Positions 34,937 to 46,109 of a DNA stretch of 64,000 bases are shown piece after piece (the stretch's first letter is position 1; each line of letters opens with the position of its first letter). This stretch comes from Neckera pumila (taxonomy: Eukaryota; Streptophyta; Bryopsida; Hypnales; Neckeraceae), in contig OZ018408.1 in NCBI GenBank assembly GCA_963969595.1, positions 24,549,823 through 24,613,822 of the forward strand, written 5' to 3'. The translations under genes and the position numbers were made by a program. Below the pieces are notes generated by a model. It was not told the DNA's origin and searched no databases. It was given only the letters and a program-made list of their open reading frames with translations.

Positions 34937-35096
34937 TAATGGTGGTGTAGTGGTTTGTACCTTGGCCTCTAAAGGCTGATCTCTTAAGTTTGAACCCTTG
35001 ATAGGCCATTTAGATGGGTTATGTGGCTATCCAAAAATCTCTGGCAGCTCAATATTTTTTATCTACAGCGGAAAAAAATTTGATTTGATTTGATTT
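34937..35096 (+). mobile_element. tRNA-derived SINE-like element
   Basis: 'tggtggtgtagtggtttgta' (34940-34959) resembles a tRNA-type A box and 'agtttgaaccc' (34988-34998) a B box, about 35-40 bp apart as in RNA polymerase III promoters. A tRNA-unrelated body follows, then a tail of repeated 'gattt' ending in T-rich sequence (35081-35098). It is not a functional tRNA gene: no acceptor stem closes. A single copy in this window, so family status is inferred. Confidence 0.55.
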
Positions 35097-35224
35097 TTTC
35101 CCGATGGTGACCAAATCAACAGACAAAATCAACAAATTTTAGTGTAATTTTGACCGGGACAATGAGACCAAAACAACAGGTGCAAAAAACACTTTTTGAT
35201 TGTTTTGGTCGCAAATTTTTCTAG

Positions 35225-36150
35225 TAATCTAAAATCCAATAGTCAATATTTTTCACAATTAATTCTATGCATACTAGACAAAGTATTCTTTACTTTTGTA
35301 TGGTTAAAATTAAAAATTTCAAGCACATCTATGTGCAAAAAAAATATCAAAGTTGGACAATTCATTGAAAAACTCTGTTGTCAAGAAGTTGTTAGGCCTT
35401 GTAGGATTAAATAACCATTGTCATCAATTGACTCTAAGTTAGCATCAAATCAATGCAAATTGGTTCATTCTGGCATAGAAGTACATAGTCATTCTAGCAT
35501 AGAAGCGTACATAGTTGATATTGAGGTCATTGTGCACTAGATTGGGCATGTATTAAATTGACCATTGGTTGATAAAAGCCTTACAATAGCTATTTTTTGA
35601 TGTTAATAAGCATGTCTACAGACTTTTATGGGAAGTCCAAGACAAACCCTATCTATAAATCTTTTTAAATCACGTGAAGTCCAAAATTTATTTTTCTTTT
35701 GTAATGTTTTTTTAATTGTCTACTAATGAAATTTATTTTTACATTTTCAAGTTAGTAGTATCATACTAAACTAGTCATTTTGTCTGCAATAGAAAAGTTT
35801 TTATTAAAAGAATAGATGTTAGAGGTTGTATGTGCTTTCATAAGTCTACATATTGAACCAAATTAGCCAAAAAGAGTGTAACTAACTTTAGAAAAAAAAC
35901 CAGCCTTCAAGGGTTGCTTCTTTTTTATGAATGTTCCACAATGGTACTCATAATTCCTTTGAGGGACAATGGCCACTGTTCATCATCAATGATGAATAGT
36001 AACTACAATAAAAAAATATTGAATTTTTTATTTATTTAAATAAAATAAAATATTAAAAAATAAAAAGATAAAAAATAATAATAATAAAATAATAATTTAA
36101 TCTGACAAGGATAATTTTAGCCTCATTAGATTTGAAATTTTGAAATTTTG

Positions 36151-36225
<75 letters not shown>

Positions 36226-37627
36226 TATTTTTTTTATTTATTTTTTATTTATTTATTTATTTATTTATTTTTGAATTAAATCTTTATTTACAAATTATAC
36301 TACTGAATTGTCTTGTGCAAATTAGACCTTGCAATTTGCTAGCTCCAAATTTATTTATTTATTTTTCCCATCAGCGTTCCTTGCTATCCAAGAACAGCCT
36401 CTTTGAAGGCTCATTTTTCTTCTAATAATATACCCTTTTTAGGTATTATCAATTCTTTTGTTTTTGAAGATTTCATATGGCATCTATCATTTTGAGTGTC
36501 TTTGAACATGAGAATCTACCTTTCACCTTGTAAATGTTTGTAGGGAGCACAATTGTTATTACAATATGGTAAATTGTATTTTGTGTATTTGATATAAAAA
36601 GTTTAAGGATTAGATATTTAAATGCAATAACAAATTCAAGTGGATTTTCAAAATGACAATGTGCTAGATTCAATGACACATTGCACTCCCAATTTGGATC
36701 ATTATTGCACCTTTTTCATGTTTAAGAAGCTACAATATGGTCTCATATTCAAATTGTTTGTTGTTGTATTAGAGCAAGGTAGGATTTAGGACTTTATGTG
36801 TTAAAAATAAAATCCAAATAAAAAACGCTAATTGTTTTTTTGTATCAACCAAATGCCTTGCCATGTTATAGTACATAATTTGTATTCTAGGAGCAAATTC
36901 GAGGCAAATTTGGTATTGTACAGTTAGTTCCCTATAAATTGGAGTGTCACATCAAGGTCTATTTAGGAAGCCCGGATGCTCAAATGCTTGGTTTGCAATA
37001 ACATTAACCCTATGAAGTTGCTGCAATTACTAAGTGTTTGATGGATGATAGAGAATCCTTCCATGTAAGAAAGAAAAAATAACATTTGGAAGAAATTTGC
37101 AATTTTTAGAGTAAATTGTACTAGTGGAAATAGGCCAAAAATTTGTTAAATTTTACATGTGAACAATGCAAAATTGATGAAAAAATAAGTACAATCTAAA
37201 ATCAAAGTTTAAATGGAAGGAAGTTTTTCTAATTAAAACAATGAAGGGGGAGAAATGGGCTAGTGCTACAAAAGTAGTAGAGACAATTTTTGACTAGCAA
37301 GTTTGGAGACATTGATTAATATTAAAAGAAAATGAGATAAATATTGGCAAGTGTATGAAGGAAGAACAAGAATAAAAATTGAGAGGTACTAGGGACTAGC
37401 TAGGTTTGCTCAGTAGAAGTTTGGTACACTATCTCCAAATTAAAGTTTTAACATTGTTTTAACTTTCACACAAATTGCACCCTAGCCATTGTTCTAAATA
37501 TTGCACAAATTGTACCTTCTGCCTTGCATGTTCTTTGATCATTTTTGCACTTGTTTTGGTCCTCAGCCATTGTTCTAAATATTGCATGAATTGTGTGTTG
37601 GCCTTGTTTTTTGTATCATTCTTGCAC
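35225..37627. other. AT-rich intergenic sequence with (TA)n tract
   Basis: No gene supported. It includes A/T-rich simple sequence from about 36000 and the (TA)n tract described separately. Open frames of 68-72 codons are unmatched. Confidence 0.45.
36155..36268. repeat. (TA)n microsatellite followed by (TTTA)n tract
   Basis: About 31 TA dinucleotides (36155-36217) followed by a T-rich stretch and several ATTT units up to about 36268. A pure simple-sequence repeat. Confidence 0.95.
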
Positions 37628-38008
37628 TAAGGTAGCCAACCCCTTTCTGATCACCCCCCATTTTGGTGGTATAGACTGTTGTCTTTCCGTGAATTTGTAG
37701 CTCAATTCTTGGAGCAGGTGTGGCGCAACATGATTGGCTGCAAGGCAGTCAATATTGTAACTTGCCCTTGATCGATTTTGCAATCAACCTATGGTCACAA
37801 ATAGAAAGGTCTATATTACCATTATAGTTCTAAGAGAATCTTCCACTAAAAAATTCATAGTAATTACGTTTTTGGTAATAAAATTTTGAAAAAATATGCA
37901 ATCCTTCCAAACTCTATTTCCGTACACGGGAAGAATTCTGCACTCAAAAAATTTGCATTCCAAATATGCATAATTGCTTAAGTGGTTGAAAATGGGTCGG
38001 TTACCTTA
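37628..38008. mobile_element. MITE family J, 381 bp
   Basis: The left TAAGGTAGCCAACCCCTTTC is mirrored by gaaaatgggtcggttacctta ending at 38008. It is the full-length reference for 16695-17092 and 20690-21082. The terminal TAAGGTA is shared with family H, suggesting mobilisation by a related transposase. A target duplication could not be assigned. Confidence 0.65.
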
Positions 38009-38541
38009 ATTTTGGTGGTAATCATTTTGGTAATGCTTGTTTTAGTATTGGTCTCGTCTTGATTGTTACCTTGTAGTCATGGCATTCTTTTTTTACCATT
38101 AGGAATACAGCAAAATACAAAAGTTTAGGCTATGAAACAATAAAGCATTCACATTTGAGGATTGCAACCAATGAAAAATTGGGTTATAACTAAGGTAATT
38201 AACTTGCCAGATATTGAAAATTTGAGGTTCAATAGCTGAGACGGATCACCATACAACACCCACTGTCTCGCATGAAAGAAGGAGAATTTGGAGTGGAGTT
38301 TCAAAAACTCTCCAAACATTGAATAGAGGTAGTAACATTCCTTCTCCACTCCTTGTCCATATCTGGAATTTCCCTGAATAATGAGAAGTTGCTGAGAGAA
38401 AAGAAGAACCAATCAGGAGCCTTTCTCGTTGGAGAAGGTGTGACACCTCTTCCACTGGTGTGGAGGATGAGAAAGGCACATTTGTGAACAAGAGTTACCA
38501 GCGCAGAATGTGCAAAACTTGGGCTTCAGACCTCGGGATGC

Positions 38542-38759
38542 ATAACCAGTTGTTGAGTTTTCAGCACTCACGTGGCACCATCCCATTGGCAACCCATCAC
38601 CATTGCCATTACAAGTTGTAACTCATAACCTTCTCTCCTTTCAACTTGCTTCCTACACCCTTGGATCATGAAGATCAAGGTTGTGATTGAAAAGTGAACA
38701 ACCGGTTAAGTCCGATAACCTACTTGCCGCTATCGCAGCTCGTCGATTATCTAATACAT
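38542..38759. repeat. Dispersed repeat Q, copy 1
   Basis: About 218 bp, roughly 93% identical by eye to 47506-47724. It starts ataaccagttgttgag; 'gaacaaccggtta' (38695-38707) is the inverse of that start, so part of it is a short inverted-repeat element. Homology continues to ctaataca. A solo-LTR reading (TGTTG...ATACA) is possible, but no 5-bp duplication was seen. The minus-strand frame at 38653-38895 is not supported as a gene. Confidence 0.6.
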
Positions 38760-39393
38760 AGACCATAGGATGCGCAGAACACTTCAAACCACATGGTGAA
38801 GGTGCTGAAAACGTAGAATGCACAAGACTCTGAAAACTCAAGATGTAAATGCAACACATAGGGAGAAAGGAAGTGCGAAGCACCCTAAACTTCACTCGCT
38901 AAATCTTCCTTATGTTTGTTATTCACCTACGGAGGAGAATAATGGACGTGCAGAAGATTTAGCAAAAACAGTATATTCTGTGAACACAAAGCGACTACGG
39001 ACGTGCCACGTCCCCATTCATAAAAGAAATTCCGTGCAACAAAGAAGGTGTGACTACCCCTAATAAGGAATGCGGTTCTCAAATCTCCTTCTGTAAGCTA
39101 AATCTGACAATGCTTCACGACATTTGATCTTTGAGTAATCATCGAGATGAACACTGTTGTATAGGCAATTTCACTGAATCCTTTGCTTGCAACTTTTAGT
39201 TATAATCAGATTCCTACTCAAAAACAACAAAGTGCACATTGGCCGTATTATTTTTGTATCAATCTGAAGACCCTCTTCACTCAACACTCAATCATGACAT
39301 CCTTTGATGCATCAGGTTTTAAGGAATGCCTATTTTAGCTACTAAAGGCTGCACAAAAGCGACCATTCTACACATATAGCTACTGTAAGTTAT

Positions 39394-40251
39394 TGTACAA
39401 TGGCAAGAAATAAATTTATGTACTATCTACTTATGCAAACTCAAAGAATTCTGCATGATGTACAATATAATTAATATTTTTGTCATCCATAATTATCATT
39501 ACAATCTCATACAATCTCAATCAAGTAGATCAAATTCAAAAGATCAGAACATCATTATTGGTGAATTTTTAAAGCCAACTTTCATAATTTAAAATGATCA
39601 TTTATTGAAAACTATTGGTGATAATTTTTCAAAATTTGATTGTAAAGATATATAGGAAACATCTATACATATATCTATATGCACAACTTTCTTTATCAAA
39701 TTTTTTGCAAGAAAGATTCAAAATTTGCAATAAAAAGAGTTCTAATAAATAGTGAGATATTGAACTCTCTTTAGTGCAAATTTTGAATCTTTCTTAAAAA
39801 AAATTTACAGTATAATAATATAATGATACGATTTGTGAGACAAACTTTAGTTCCAATAAATACATATCTATTTTACAAAATTTGGGCATGCAATACCTCA
39901 ACATTGAACTCTATTTAGTGCAAATTCTGAATCTTTCATGCAAAAAACTTGATAAAGAAAGTTGTGCATATAGATATATGTATAGATGTTTCCTACATAT
40001 TTTCACAATCAAATTTTGAAAATTCATCACCAATTATTTTCAATAAATTATCATCTTAAATCATGAAATTTGACTTTAAAAATGCAGCGATGGTGGAGTT
40101 TTGATTTCTTGAAAATTGATCTACTTGATTGAGATTGTAGAAGAATGTAATGATAATTATGGATGACAAAAATTATTAATTATATCCTACATTATACAGA
40201 AATCTTTAAATTGCAAAAATAGGCAGTACAAAGACTTATTTCTGAAAACTG
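39394..40251. repeat. Large diverged inverted repeat (foldback), about 860 bp
   Basis: The left arm, from 'gtacaatggcaagaaataaa' (39395), pairs with the right arm ending 'cttatttctgaaaactgtac' (40251). Inner matches include 'gtcatccataattatcatta' (39482) with 'taatgataattatggatgac' (40147), and the 'gcacaactttctttatcaa' region (39682) with its complement near 39949. The arms are perhaps 350-400 bp and noticeably diverged. The right arm ends about 235 bp from the oxidoreductase stop codon, so it may lie in that gene's 3' untranslated region. Confidence 0.65.
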
Positions 40252-40486
40252 TACATCAATGATGGTTTGTTGGGGATTATCAATACAGTTATTTGAAGTA
40301 ATTCATTTTGCAATACACTGTTGAAAACCTCAAATCCAAGAATTTAGAGCATCTTTGATACCATCAAATAAATGTATTTACATATAATTAATTGTTTCAC
40401 ATGATGCCTTGATTGGATAGGAACATGTGTCAAACCTTCAGAAGATGTTAAACTGGTGCAGAAATCATCTTCAGTCAACAGCAGAT

Positions 40487-43400
40487 TCAAGCTTTTCTGC
40501 CAAGAATTTCCTTGAGCAAAACAAACGTCCCTGTTTCAATAGACTTTTGAGCAGCCAATCCTACTGCCACCGACATCAAACCATCTTCTAAGCCAACTGC
40601 AGGCGGTAGTTTACCATGCGATTTCACAGCCTCTGCAAATTCCATGTGCTCCAAGAAGCTGGATCCATGATGAAGTCCCTCATACCTTCACAGAAATAGC
40701 CAAGCGAATATCAAATTACTGATGAAAGAATTGAGATGCGTGAAGGTGACCTTATCTACACTCGAAGATGTTTCATGGTCATGTTAGTCCCCAAGACTCT
40801 GAATTCCCTACGTTCATTAACTTAGTTGCACAAGCTTTTGAGAATTTTGGTTTTGTATGAAGACAAATGTTCCATGTAATCAATAAAAGTCCTTACTTGC
40901 AGACTCTAAATCTCGATAAGTGCATTTGTCGACCACATGAATGGTCAACTACTTGGAAACTGATTGAAACTCAGGGACTAAACAAGCACACTTTTCTTCT
41001 ATTGCTAAAATTCAAATTTCCTGAAGGATGTCCTTACCTGACTCTTTTATCATGGACCTCATATGTTCTCACCCCCTCTCTGCCACTAGTCCGAGACCCC
41101 ACACGTACAATGCTATCTGGGACAAATGCCTCTGCCTGCACACAAATTCCAAATAAGTTTCTATTCCAACATTGAAAACAAAACAAAACAAAAACCAAGA
41201 TGCAAGTCCCATAATTTCAATGGAGCCATTTCTAAAGAATGGCGGCCTCACATTGGATATGATGAGCATGTTTACATCTAATAATCTTGTACTTCTTTAG
41301 CATTATGGACAAGCATTATAGATTAGATCTCCTTCTAGATCCAGGAGGTTCAAGAAAGTAAACATAATGTTGAATTGAATTTTCAAATTAGGAATGTACA
41401 GGAGTGTACTTTTTGGTTCATCAATGTACTCACATTGAGCACAATTGTTTGGTTTATAATTTTCTCCCTCTCAAACAAAACAAACCTGACACATCTATGT
41501 TGACTTCTCAACTCAATATTATTGTGTCCTTTCAAAACCCTTGAATGAGCTCCAGCCATTGTAGCACAGGGGGCTTTTTTTGAGTTTCCATGTCTCACTT
41601 TCCCTTGTGAGAACGACAATCTTGTGACTTTACCCTATGTTAGAGGATTCTGACACAGGGTAAAGTCACAAGATTGTCGTTCTCACAAGGGAAAGTGAGA
41701 CATGAAAACTCAAAAAAAGCCCCCTATGCAGTTATGTTTGGTAACAGGAAGTAGTATAACCTTGTTAGGAAAGTCACCCTTTGCCTTTGCCATGACTTGT
41801 TTTCATAACGGGGCTCTTTACGTTACCTAGCCTTGTAGCTCATTGGAAACTCATACAAATTGACCGAGATTTTAAAACGAAAGAAGAAAACGATTTGCAG
41901 CAATTGTACACCTTTCCAGAATCCCCGACGACGCAAATCTCTTGTTCATTGCGACTGCCTTCCGCAAACATGCAAAGGTCCAAGATTCCGCGAGACCCAT
42001 TCTCGTACTCCAAAATCACGTAAGCATTGTCTAGTATGTCAGGCATCTGTGAGAAACAGAAAGTTTATCCATCCATCAGATTGTAATTGTAGAAACCAAC
42101 TTCTTGACATACTTGAGTAGTCACATCAATGGCGCTTTTTGAGATCAGTGCCAACTAAGAGTTCTTTAGGGAAAAAAATTTGTGCAAAGTCAGAGCAAGT
42201 CCTGCAAAATTCAAGCTCACATGTGAAGACAACGCCTCATTAGTTTGAGCTCACTCATTCAGAATTCTGATTCCATTTCAAAACACAAGTGGTAGATATT
42301 CAGAGGGTCCTCGAATGTTAAGTTTATGGGAAGAAAATGTGGGGAACGAAAAGAAAACGAAAACACACACACGGCAACTTTGGGTCATTTACTTGAAACT
42401 TGTAGTAAGCAACACAGAGCAATCAAGGTACTAACCTTTCCTTCATAGCTTTCGTCTAAGTGGTTCACGGTCTGTGCTCCAGATGCCATAACTCGCACAG
42501 GAATGGAATTGGAGATGAGTGTCATGAGATCAAAGAAATGACAGCATTTTTCTACGAGAGTGCCTCCTGTGTTCTTGTTGAAGCGGTTCCAGTTATTGAC
42601 CTTCACAAGGAATGGAAACCGGTGCTCGCGAATGGCAACCATGCGGACACGCCCTAGCACATCTTGCTTGACCTGGCTAAGCAGTTCAGACACCGCAGGT
42701 ATGTATCTGTACTCCAGTCCTACTTGAACCAGAATATCTGGCCTTGCTTTCGCTGCTTCGACGACCTGTTTGTCAGGAAACAGAAAAAAACTCAGCGACA
42801 TTGTATGCCGAGAACTTATAATTATACCAACCGCATACATTCAAAGAACTTCTGCAATTTCTGCCAGATAATTTTTGCCAGATCTATTTCTTTACTAACC
42901 GCAAAGTTAATGTTACTTAACCTCAATAGAGTTCATTTCGATAGAAGTAGCAACCAAGCATTGCATGCGGAGAGCATGGTAACATCTCAGAACCCTCTCC
43001 ATCACTTTCATAACCACATCGCACAATGCGGTTGGAAAGAGGGAGAGTGATTTAGAATCATAGCCCATCCTCCCCAAATTCATCGAGAGAGGACACAGAA
43101 ATCCAAAATCTGACAGTCATGATCTATATCAGACTCTCAATTATTACGGGTTATCTAGTACTTAATCATGGCCTTTAGGATAACAGTGCCCCTTTTAGAC
43201 CCTCGATTGAACAAGATCAAACAAGATCAAACCGCAAGGTTATGTCTGTAACGTGAAAGATACATCCTCTTATGGAAATCACATCGCTGACCACTCCACT
43301 CCTGACGCCCTACTTTCTCATTACCTAGTCAATTGCGGAGACTGGAGAAGTGACGCAAACATACGATCGATTCCCAGCCAAGCGAGAGAATGTAGTACTC

Positions 43401-44328
43401 ACCTTGTAGCAATCTTCAATGTTGGTGCAAAGTGGTTTCTCTACTAAAACGTGATGAGTTTTGGGGTGGGCAAGAATATCCAGAACAATTTCTGCGTGCG
43501 TCATGTTGGGGGTGGCTATGACTAGAATATCGCAAATGCCACTATTCAACAACGACTTATGGTCGGCAAATACCTGTGCACACAACAGGGGAAACACCGT
43601 TCAGAAATCGGTCACCACAACACGGTCACCACCTTCATATTGTGCAGTAACTACAACCACGTGGCACGGTTAGTAGAACTACCCCACAGATTCTCAATTG
43701 TAGTGACCTTCCAAAATGCAATTTGTGTACCACGAAGAAGGTAATAGACCTGATCCTGACTCCTATTGACTGATCCCTAGTTACCGGCAGCAACTTATCT
43801 CTTCCAATCAACACTTGGTTGCCCTTCAATTAGCAAGCTCGCATAACTTGGTTAATGTTTATGGCCACTCATCTCTGAATAGAAATGGAGTTGTCTACAA
43901 TCCTAATAGTGGTCTAAAACCTCCCACTTTTGAATGATTGCATAAATATCAAACATTGACTGAGCAAAATCTAATCTCAAAAGAAAGACAATTTGGCTCT
44001 TGTACCCAGAGTGAAATTTCCAGGGAGCTATCTTGAGTGATGTTCCGATGAAAGCACAATCCCGCTATTTAGATTTGACCCTAGGAATCTCAGAACTGGA
44101 AGTCATGAAGAGCGTAAGGGGATTGAGTCTGACCTGAAGGGGAGGAGAAGGGACGAGGGACTGCAGGCCAGCCGTGGCAGCCAGCGCTGCTTCCCGAGAG
44201 CCAGGATTCGTGTCGGCCACTGCCACCACCATGGCTCCTGGAAGCGCAGCCAAGTTGTAGAGATGCTCGCGCCCCATCATGCCCACTCCAATAATGCCAT
44301 ATCTCAATACTCGCTCTTCAACCCCCAT
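40487..44328 (-). CDS. Gfo/Idh/MocA-family NAD(P)-dependent oxidoreductase, 6 exons
   Basis: Minus-strand coding exons are 44328-44134, 43573-43403, 42765-42436, 42046-41912, 41135-41038 and 40685-40487 (TGA stop), giving 375 aa. All junctions are GT-AG and in frame (phases 0,0,0,0,2). The donor of intron 4, AAG|GTGTAC, is the least canonical. Residues 11-19 (GIIGVGMMG) form the Rossmann nucleotide-binding loop. EKP at 110-112 is the family's signature, and GGTLVEKCCHFFDL (189-202) carries the usual conserved histidine of the C-terminal domain. The length and wording (REHRFPFLVKVNNWNRFN, LDLCMFAEGS, YEGLHHGSS) match the plant-type oxidoreductase family I remember. The substrate, presumably a sugar or polyol, is unknown. 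The first residues show no organelle-targeting signal, so a cytosolic enzyme is likely. Confidence 0.92.
41564..41729. repeat. Long perfect hairpin in intron 4 of the oxidoreductase gene
   Basis: The left arm (41564-41636) and right arm (about 41656-41729) are inverted copies over about 70 bp with only two or three mismatches; for example gtctcactttcccttgtgag (41592-41611) matches its complement at 41681-41700. About 20 bp separates them. It lies inside intron 4 (41136-41911). It has the shape of a very short MITE, but no target duplication was identified. In pre-mRNA it would form a strong stem. Confidence 0.85.
43738..43965. repeat. Gene-proximal repeat L, copy 2 (intron 1)
   Basis: Within intron 1 (43574-44133) of the oxidoreductase gene. 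Shares 'ctcttccaatcaacacttgg', 'tatggccactcatct', 'aatggagtt', 'tagtggt' and 'cctcccactt' with 44497-44755, in the same order, and more weakly with 26643-26870. Confidence 0.65.
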
Positions 44329-44496
44329 AGCTTCTCACCTTCTCGCTTCCTCCTCAACTCTGTATCGTCCTCACAACTGGCACTAAGTTCAATGACCTGC
44401 GCTAACCAACCAGAAACCAAATTCAAGTATCAGAACACAGAGCTGCGAGGGAATTAGCAACCGAGCAACGAAGAACATCAAGGTGCAATACTAACG

Positions 44497-44755
44497 AAGG
44501 AAGAGGATACTGAAACGGGTAGGAACCTCATCTCTATTCCTATCGACTGACCCCTGTATCAACAGCAACGCATCTCTTCCAACCAACACTTGATTGGCCA
44601 TGTAATTTGAAGCATGGCTTGGCTACATGTCTATGGCCACTGATCTTGAAATGGAAATGGAGTTCTAAACTGACGCTTATAGTGGTGTACAGCCTCCCAC
44701 TTCGAGTAATTGCATAAGAAAATCCATACACAGTGATCAAAATCTGATCTCTCTT
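44497..44755. repeat. Gene-proximal repeat L, copy 3 (upstream of oxidoreductase)
   Basis: The best-matched partner of the intron 1 copy (43738-43965): 'atcgactgacccctg', 'ctcttccaaccaacacttga', 'tatggccactgatctt', 'aatggaaatggagtt', 'tatagtggtgtac', 'cctcccacttcgagtaattg'. It lies 170 bp upstream of the ATG, probably in a leader intron. All three copies have the same orientation relative to the adjacent gene. Confidence 0.65.
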
Positions 44756-45327
44756 CATCTCTCCAGAGCCTTTATAAAAATCTGAAGTGAAATCACACTC
44801 CTACATATCAGTTATACGCTAAAAGCAGCAGAAAGAGTACCCTCTATCTTAATCTCCCAGGGAGCTCTTTCGTGCCAGTACTGAAACACACCCTGATAAC
44901 TTCTCTACGACAACGTTCTCATTACTGATCTCCTCCAATTCCTGTCCAATTTTACAATGCATTCACTCAGCACACAACTCAAAAGCTGAAACGCCCAGCC
45001 AGAGTCATGGCGCCACACACATGTGTCACAGACGTTTCTCTAATTACACAAAATTCACAGAACTATCTCATAATCCTTCCTTCTCTTTCACGGAAATTCA
45101 AACCAATGCGAACCCAAATGCCCAATTCATACACTCAGCAGCTTCGAATTCAAAGACGACTGAATTTACACACCAGTTGTTGAGATCGAGAAGGCTCCCA
45201 GGGATCAAATACTAGCTTGCGATTACTAAAAAAACAGAATGAGGACGATCCAGTGAAGTCCTTGAGATGATAGCCGCGGCGGGCCGAGCCTTTAAATGGT
45301 CGGAATGAGAGAGAACGTGCATTTCCA

Positions 45328-45330
<3 letters not shown>

Positions 45331-45360
<30 letters not shown>
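45331..45360. repeat. (CTG)10 / (CAG)10 trinucleotide repeat
   Basis: Ten uninterrupted CTG units on the plus strand (CAG on the gene strand). They lie in the upstream GC-rich block of the oxidoreductase gene. In two minus-strand frames they would encode a Gln or a Ser run, but translation of this region is not supported. Confidence 0.95.
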
Positions 45361-45701
45361 AGGCTGCAGACTTGCAGGGGAAGGCGCCGGCCCCGCCTGT
45401 GAAGAAAGTGGTCCAGCAAGGGGGAAGAAGACGGGCAGGGGACGGACTTCTCGTGAACTGCCCGGAGGATTGGGTACAGTGAACCTAGACCTAGTGGGAA
45501 ATCTAGGCTGTTTGTACATGCGGAGAATGGGGTGAGTCACCGTCTCTGATCTCGTGGCGGAAGTGACAACAGTGGCGTGGGTAATGCGAATGTAGCCATT
45601 TGGCTGTGTTTTGCAATGGAGTGCAATGTAGCCATTTGGCTGTGTTTTGAGAAATTATCCACTTAGCATCAGTAAAATAATCAATACCTTAAATGAGTTT
45701 G

Positions 45702-45831
45702 TTTTGTTTTGTTTTGTTTTGTTTTGTTTTGTTTTGTTTTGTTTTGTTTTGTTTTGTTTTGTTTTGTTTTGTTTTGTTTTGTTTTGTTTTGTTTTGTTTT
45801 GTTTTGTTTTGTTTTGTTTTGTTTTGTTTTG
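45702..45831. repeat. (GTTTT)26 microsatellite
   Basis: Twenty-six perfect tandem copies of a 5-bp unit, followed by a shortened GTTT. It lies about 160 bp beyond the GC-rich upstream block of the oxidoreductase gene. The long frames it creates on both strands (VLFCF and NKTKQ patterns) are artefacts of simple sequence. Confidence 0.95.
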
Positions 45832-46035
45832 TTTGTAGCGTGGACAACTTCCTGACCATGCGTCCCCCGGCCGCGTCCTTGGTACCATCGGAAAGCTCTC
45901 ACCGAGGAAGGGTACACCGGCTTGGTTTCGTGGCGTTTGGAGCGGTGGTGCAAAAGTTATTGAATTTCAAAGTATTTATTGATTAAAAAATTAGAAAATT
46001 ACTTTTACTTTGATTTTGGTGGCGTTCTTGGTACT

Positions 46036-46106
46036 GGGAGTGGAACCGGGAGTAGAACTGGGAGTGGAATCGGAAGTAGAACTAGGAGTGGAACCGGGAG
46101 TAGATG
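46036..46106. repeat. 12-bp minisatellite, six degenerate copies
   Basis: Units start at 46036, 46048, 46060, 46072, 46084 and 46096 and alternate gggagtggaacc with gggagtagaact. The period is a multiple of three and the units alternate, giving a 24-bp higher-order pattern. No convincing gene surrounds it. Confidence 0.85.
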
Positions 46107-46109
46107 AAA

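Larger units (their letters stand above)
33178..35224. mobile_element. Decayed CACTA-like element, about 2.05 kb, composite
   Basis: The left end CACTACTAGAAAAACAT (33177 region) is the classic CACTA terminus. The right end 'aaatttttctagtaa' (35212-35226) is a worn inverted counterpart. Both ends carry subterminal motifs: 'accaaatcaacaaaa' near 33193, 'aaaaccaacaaaatgg' near 33276, and 'accaaatcaacagacaaaatcaacaaa' around 35111. No transposase remains. Inside are a family K palindrome, possible family N sequence (33523-34437) and a SINE-like unit. The right terminus is degenerate, so the element call is moderate. Confidence 0.5.
44329..45540 (-). promoter_or_regulatory. Upstream region of oxidoreductase gene: leader, probable leader intron, promoter
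   Basis: Between the ATG (44328) and about 45540 the minus strand has a strong acceptor candidate (ggtttctggttggttagcgcag, near 44400). Upstream, the GC-rich block 45250-45500 contains a TATA-like atttaaagg (near 45290) and the (CTG)10 run. A leader exon in 45150-45300 spliced to about 44398 is plausible but inferred. A frame at 45419-45150 with a serine run, and a second with a glutamine run at 45540-45292, cannot be joined convincingly to the enzyme, whose own start is well placed. Confidence 0.4.

Noticed and set aside
34940..35010. tRNA gene on the plus strand.
   Set aside because: A- and B-box-like motifs are present but no cloverleaf with a closed acceptor stem can be drawn; called SINE-like instead.
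36155..36217. Possible origin or promoter because of the long TA tract.
   Set aside because: It is a simple microsatellite with no adjacent gene or other signal.
45647..45986. Long open frames on both strands across 45.65-45.99 kb.
   Set aside because: Created entirely by the GTTTT microsatellite, which has no stop codon in the frames concerned.
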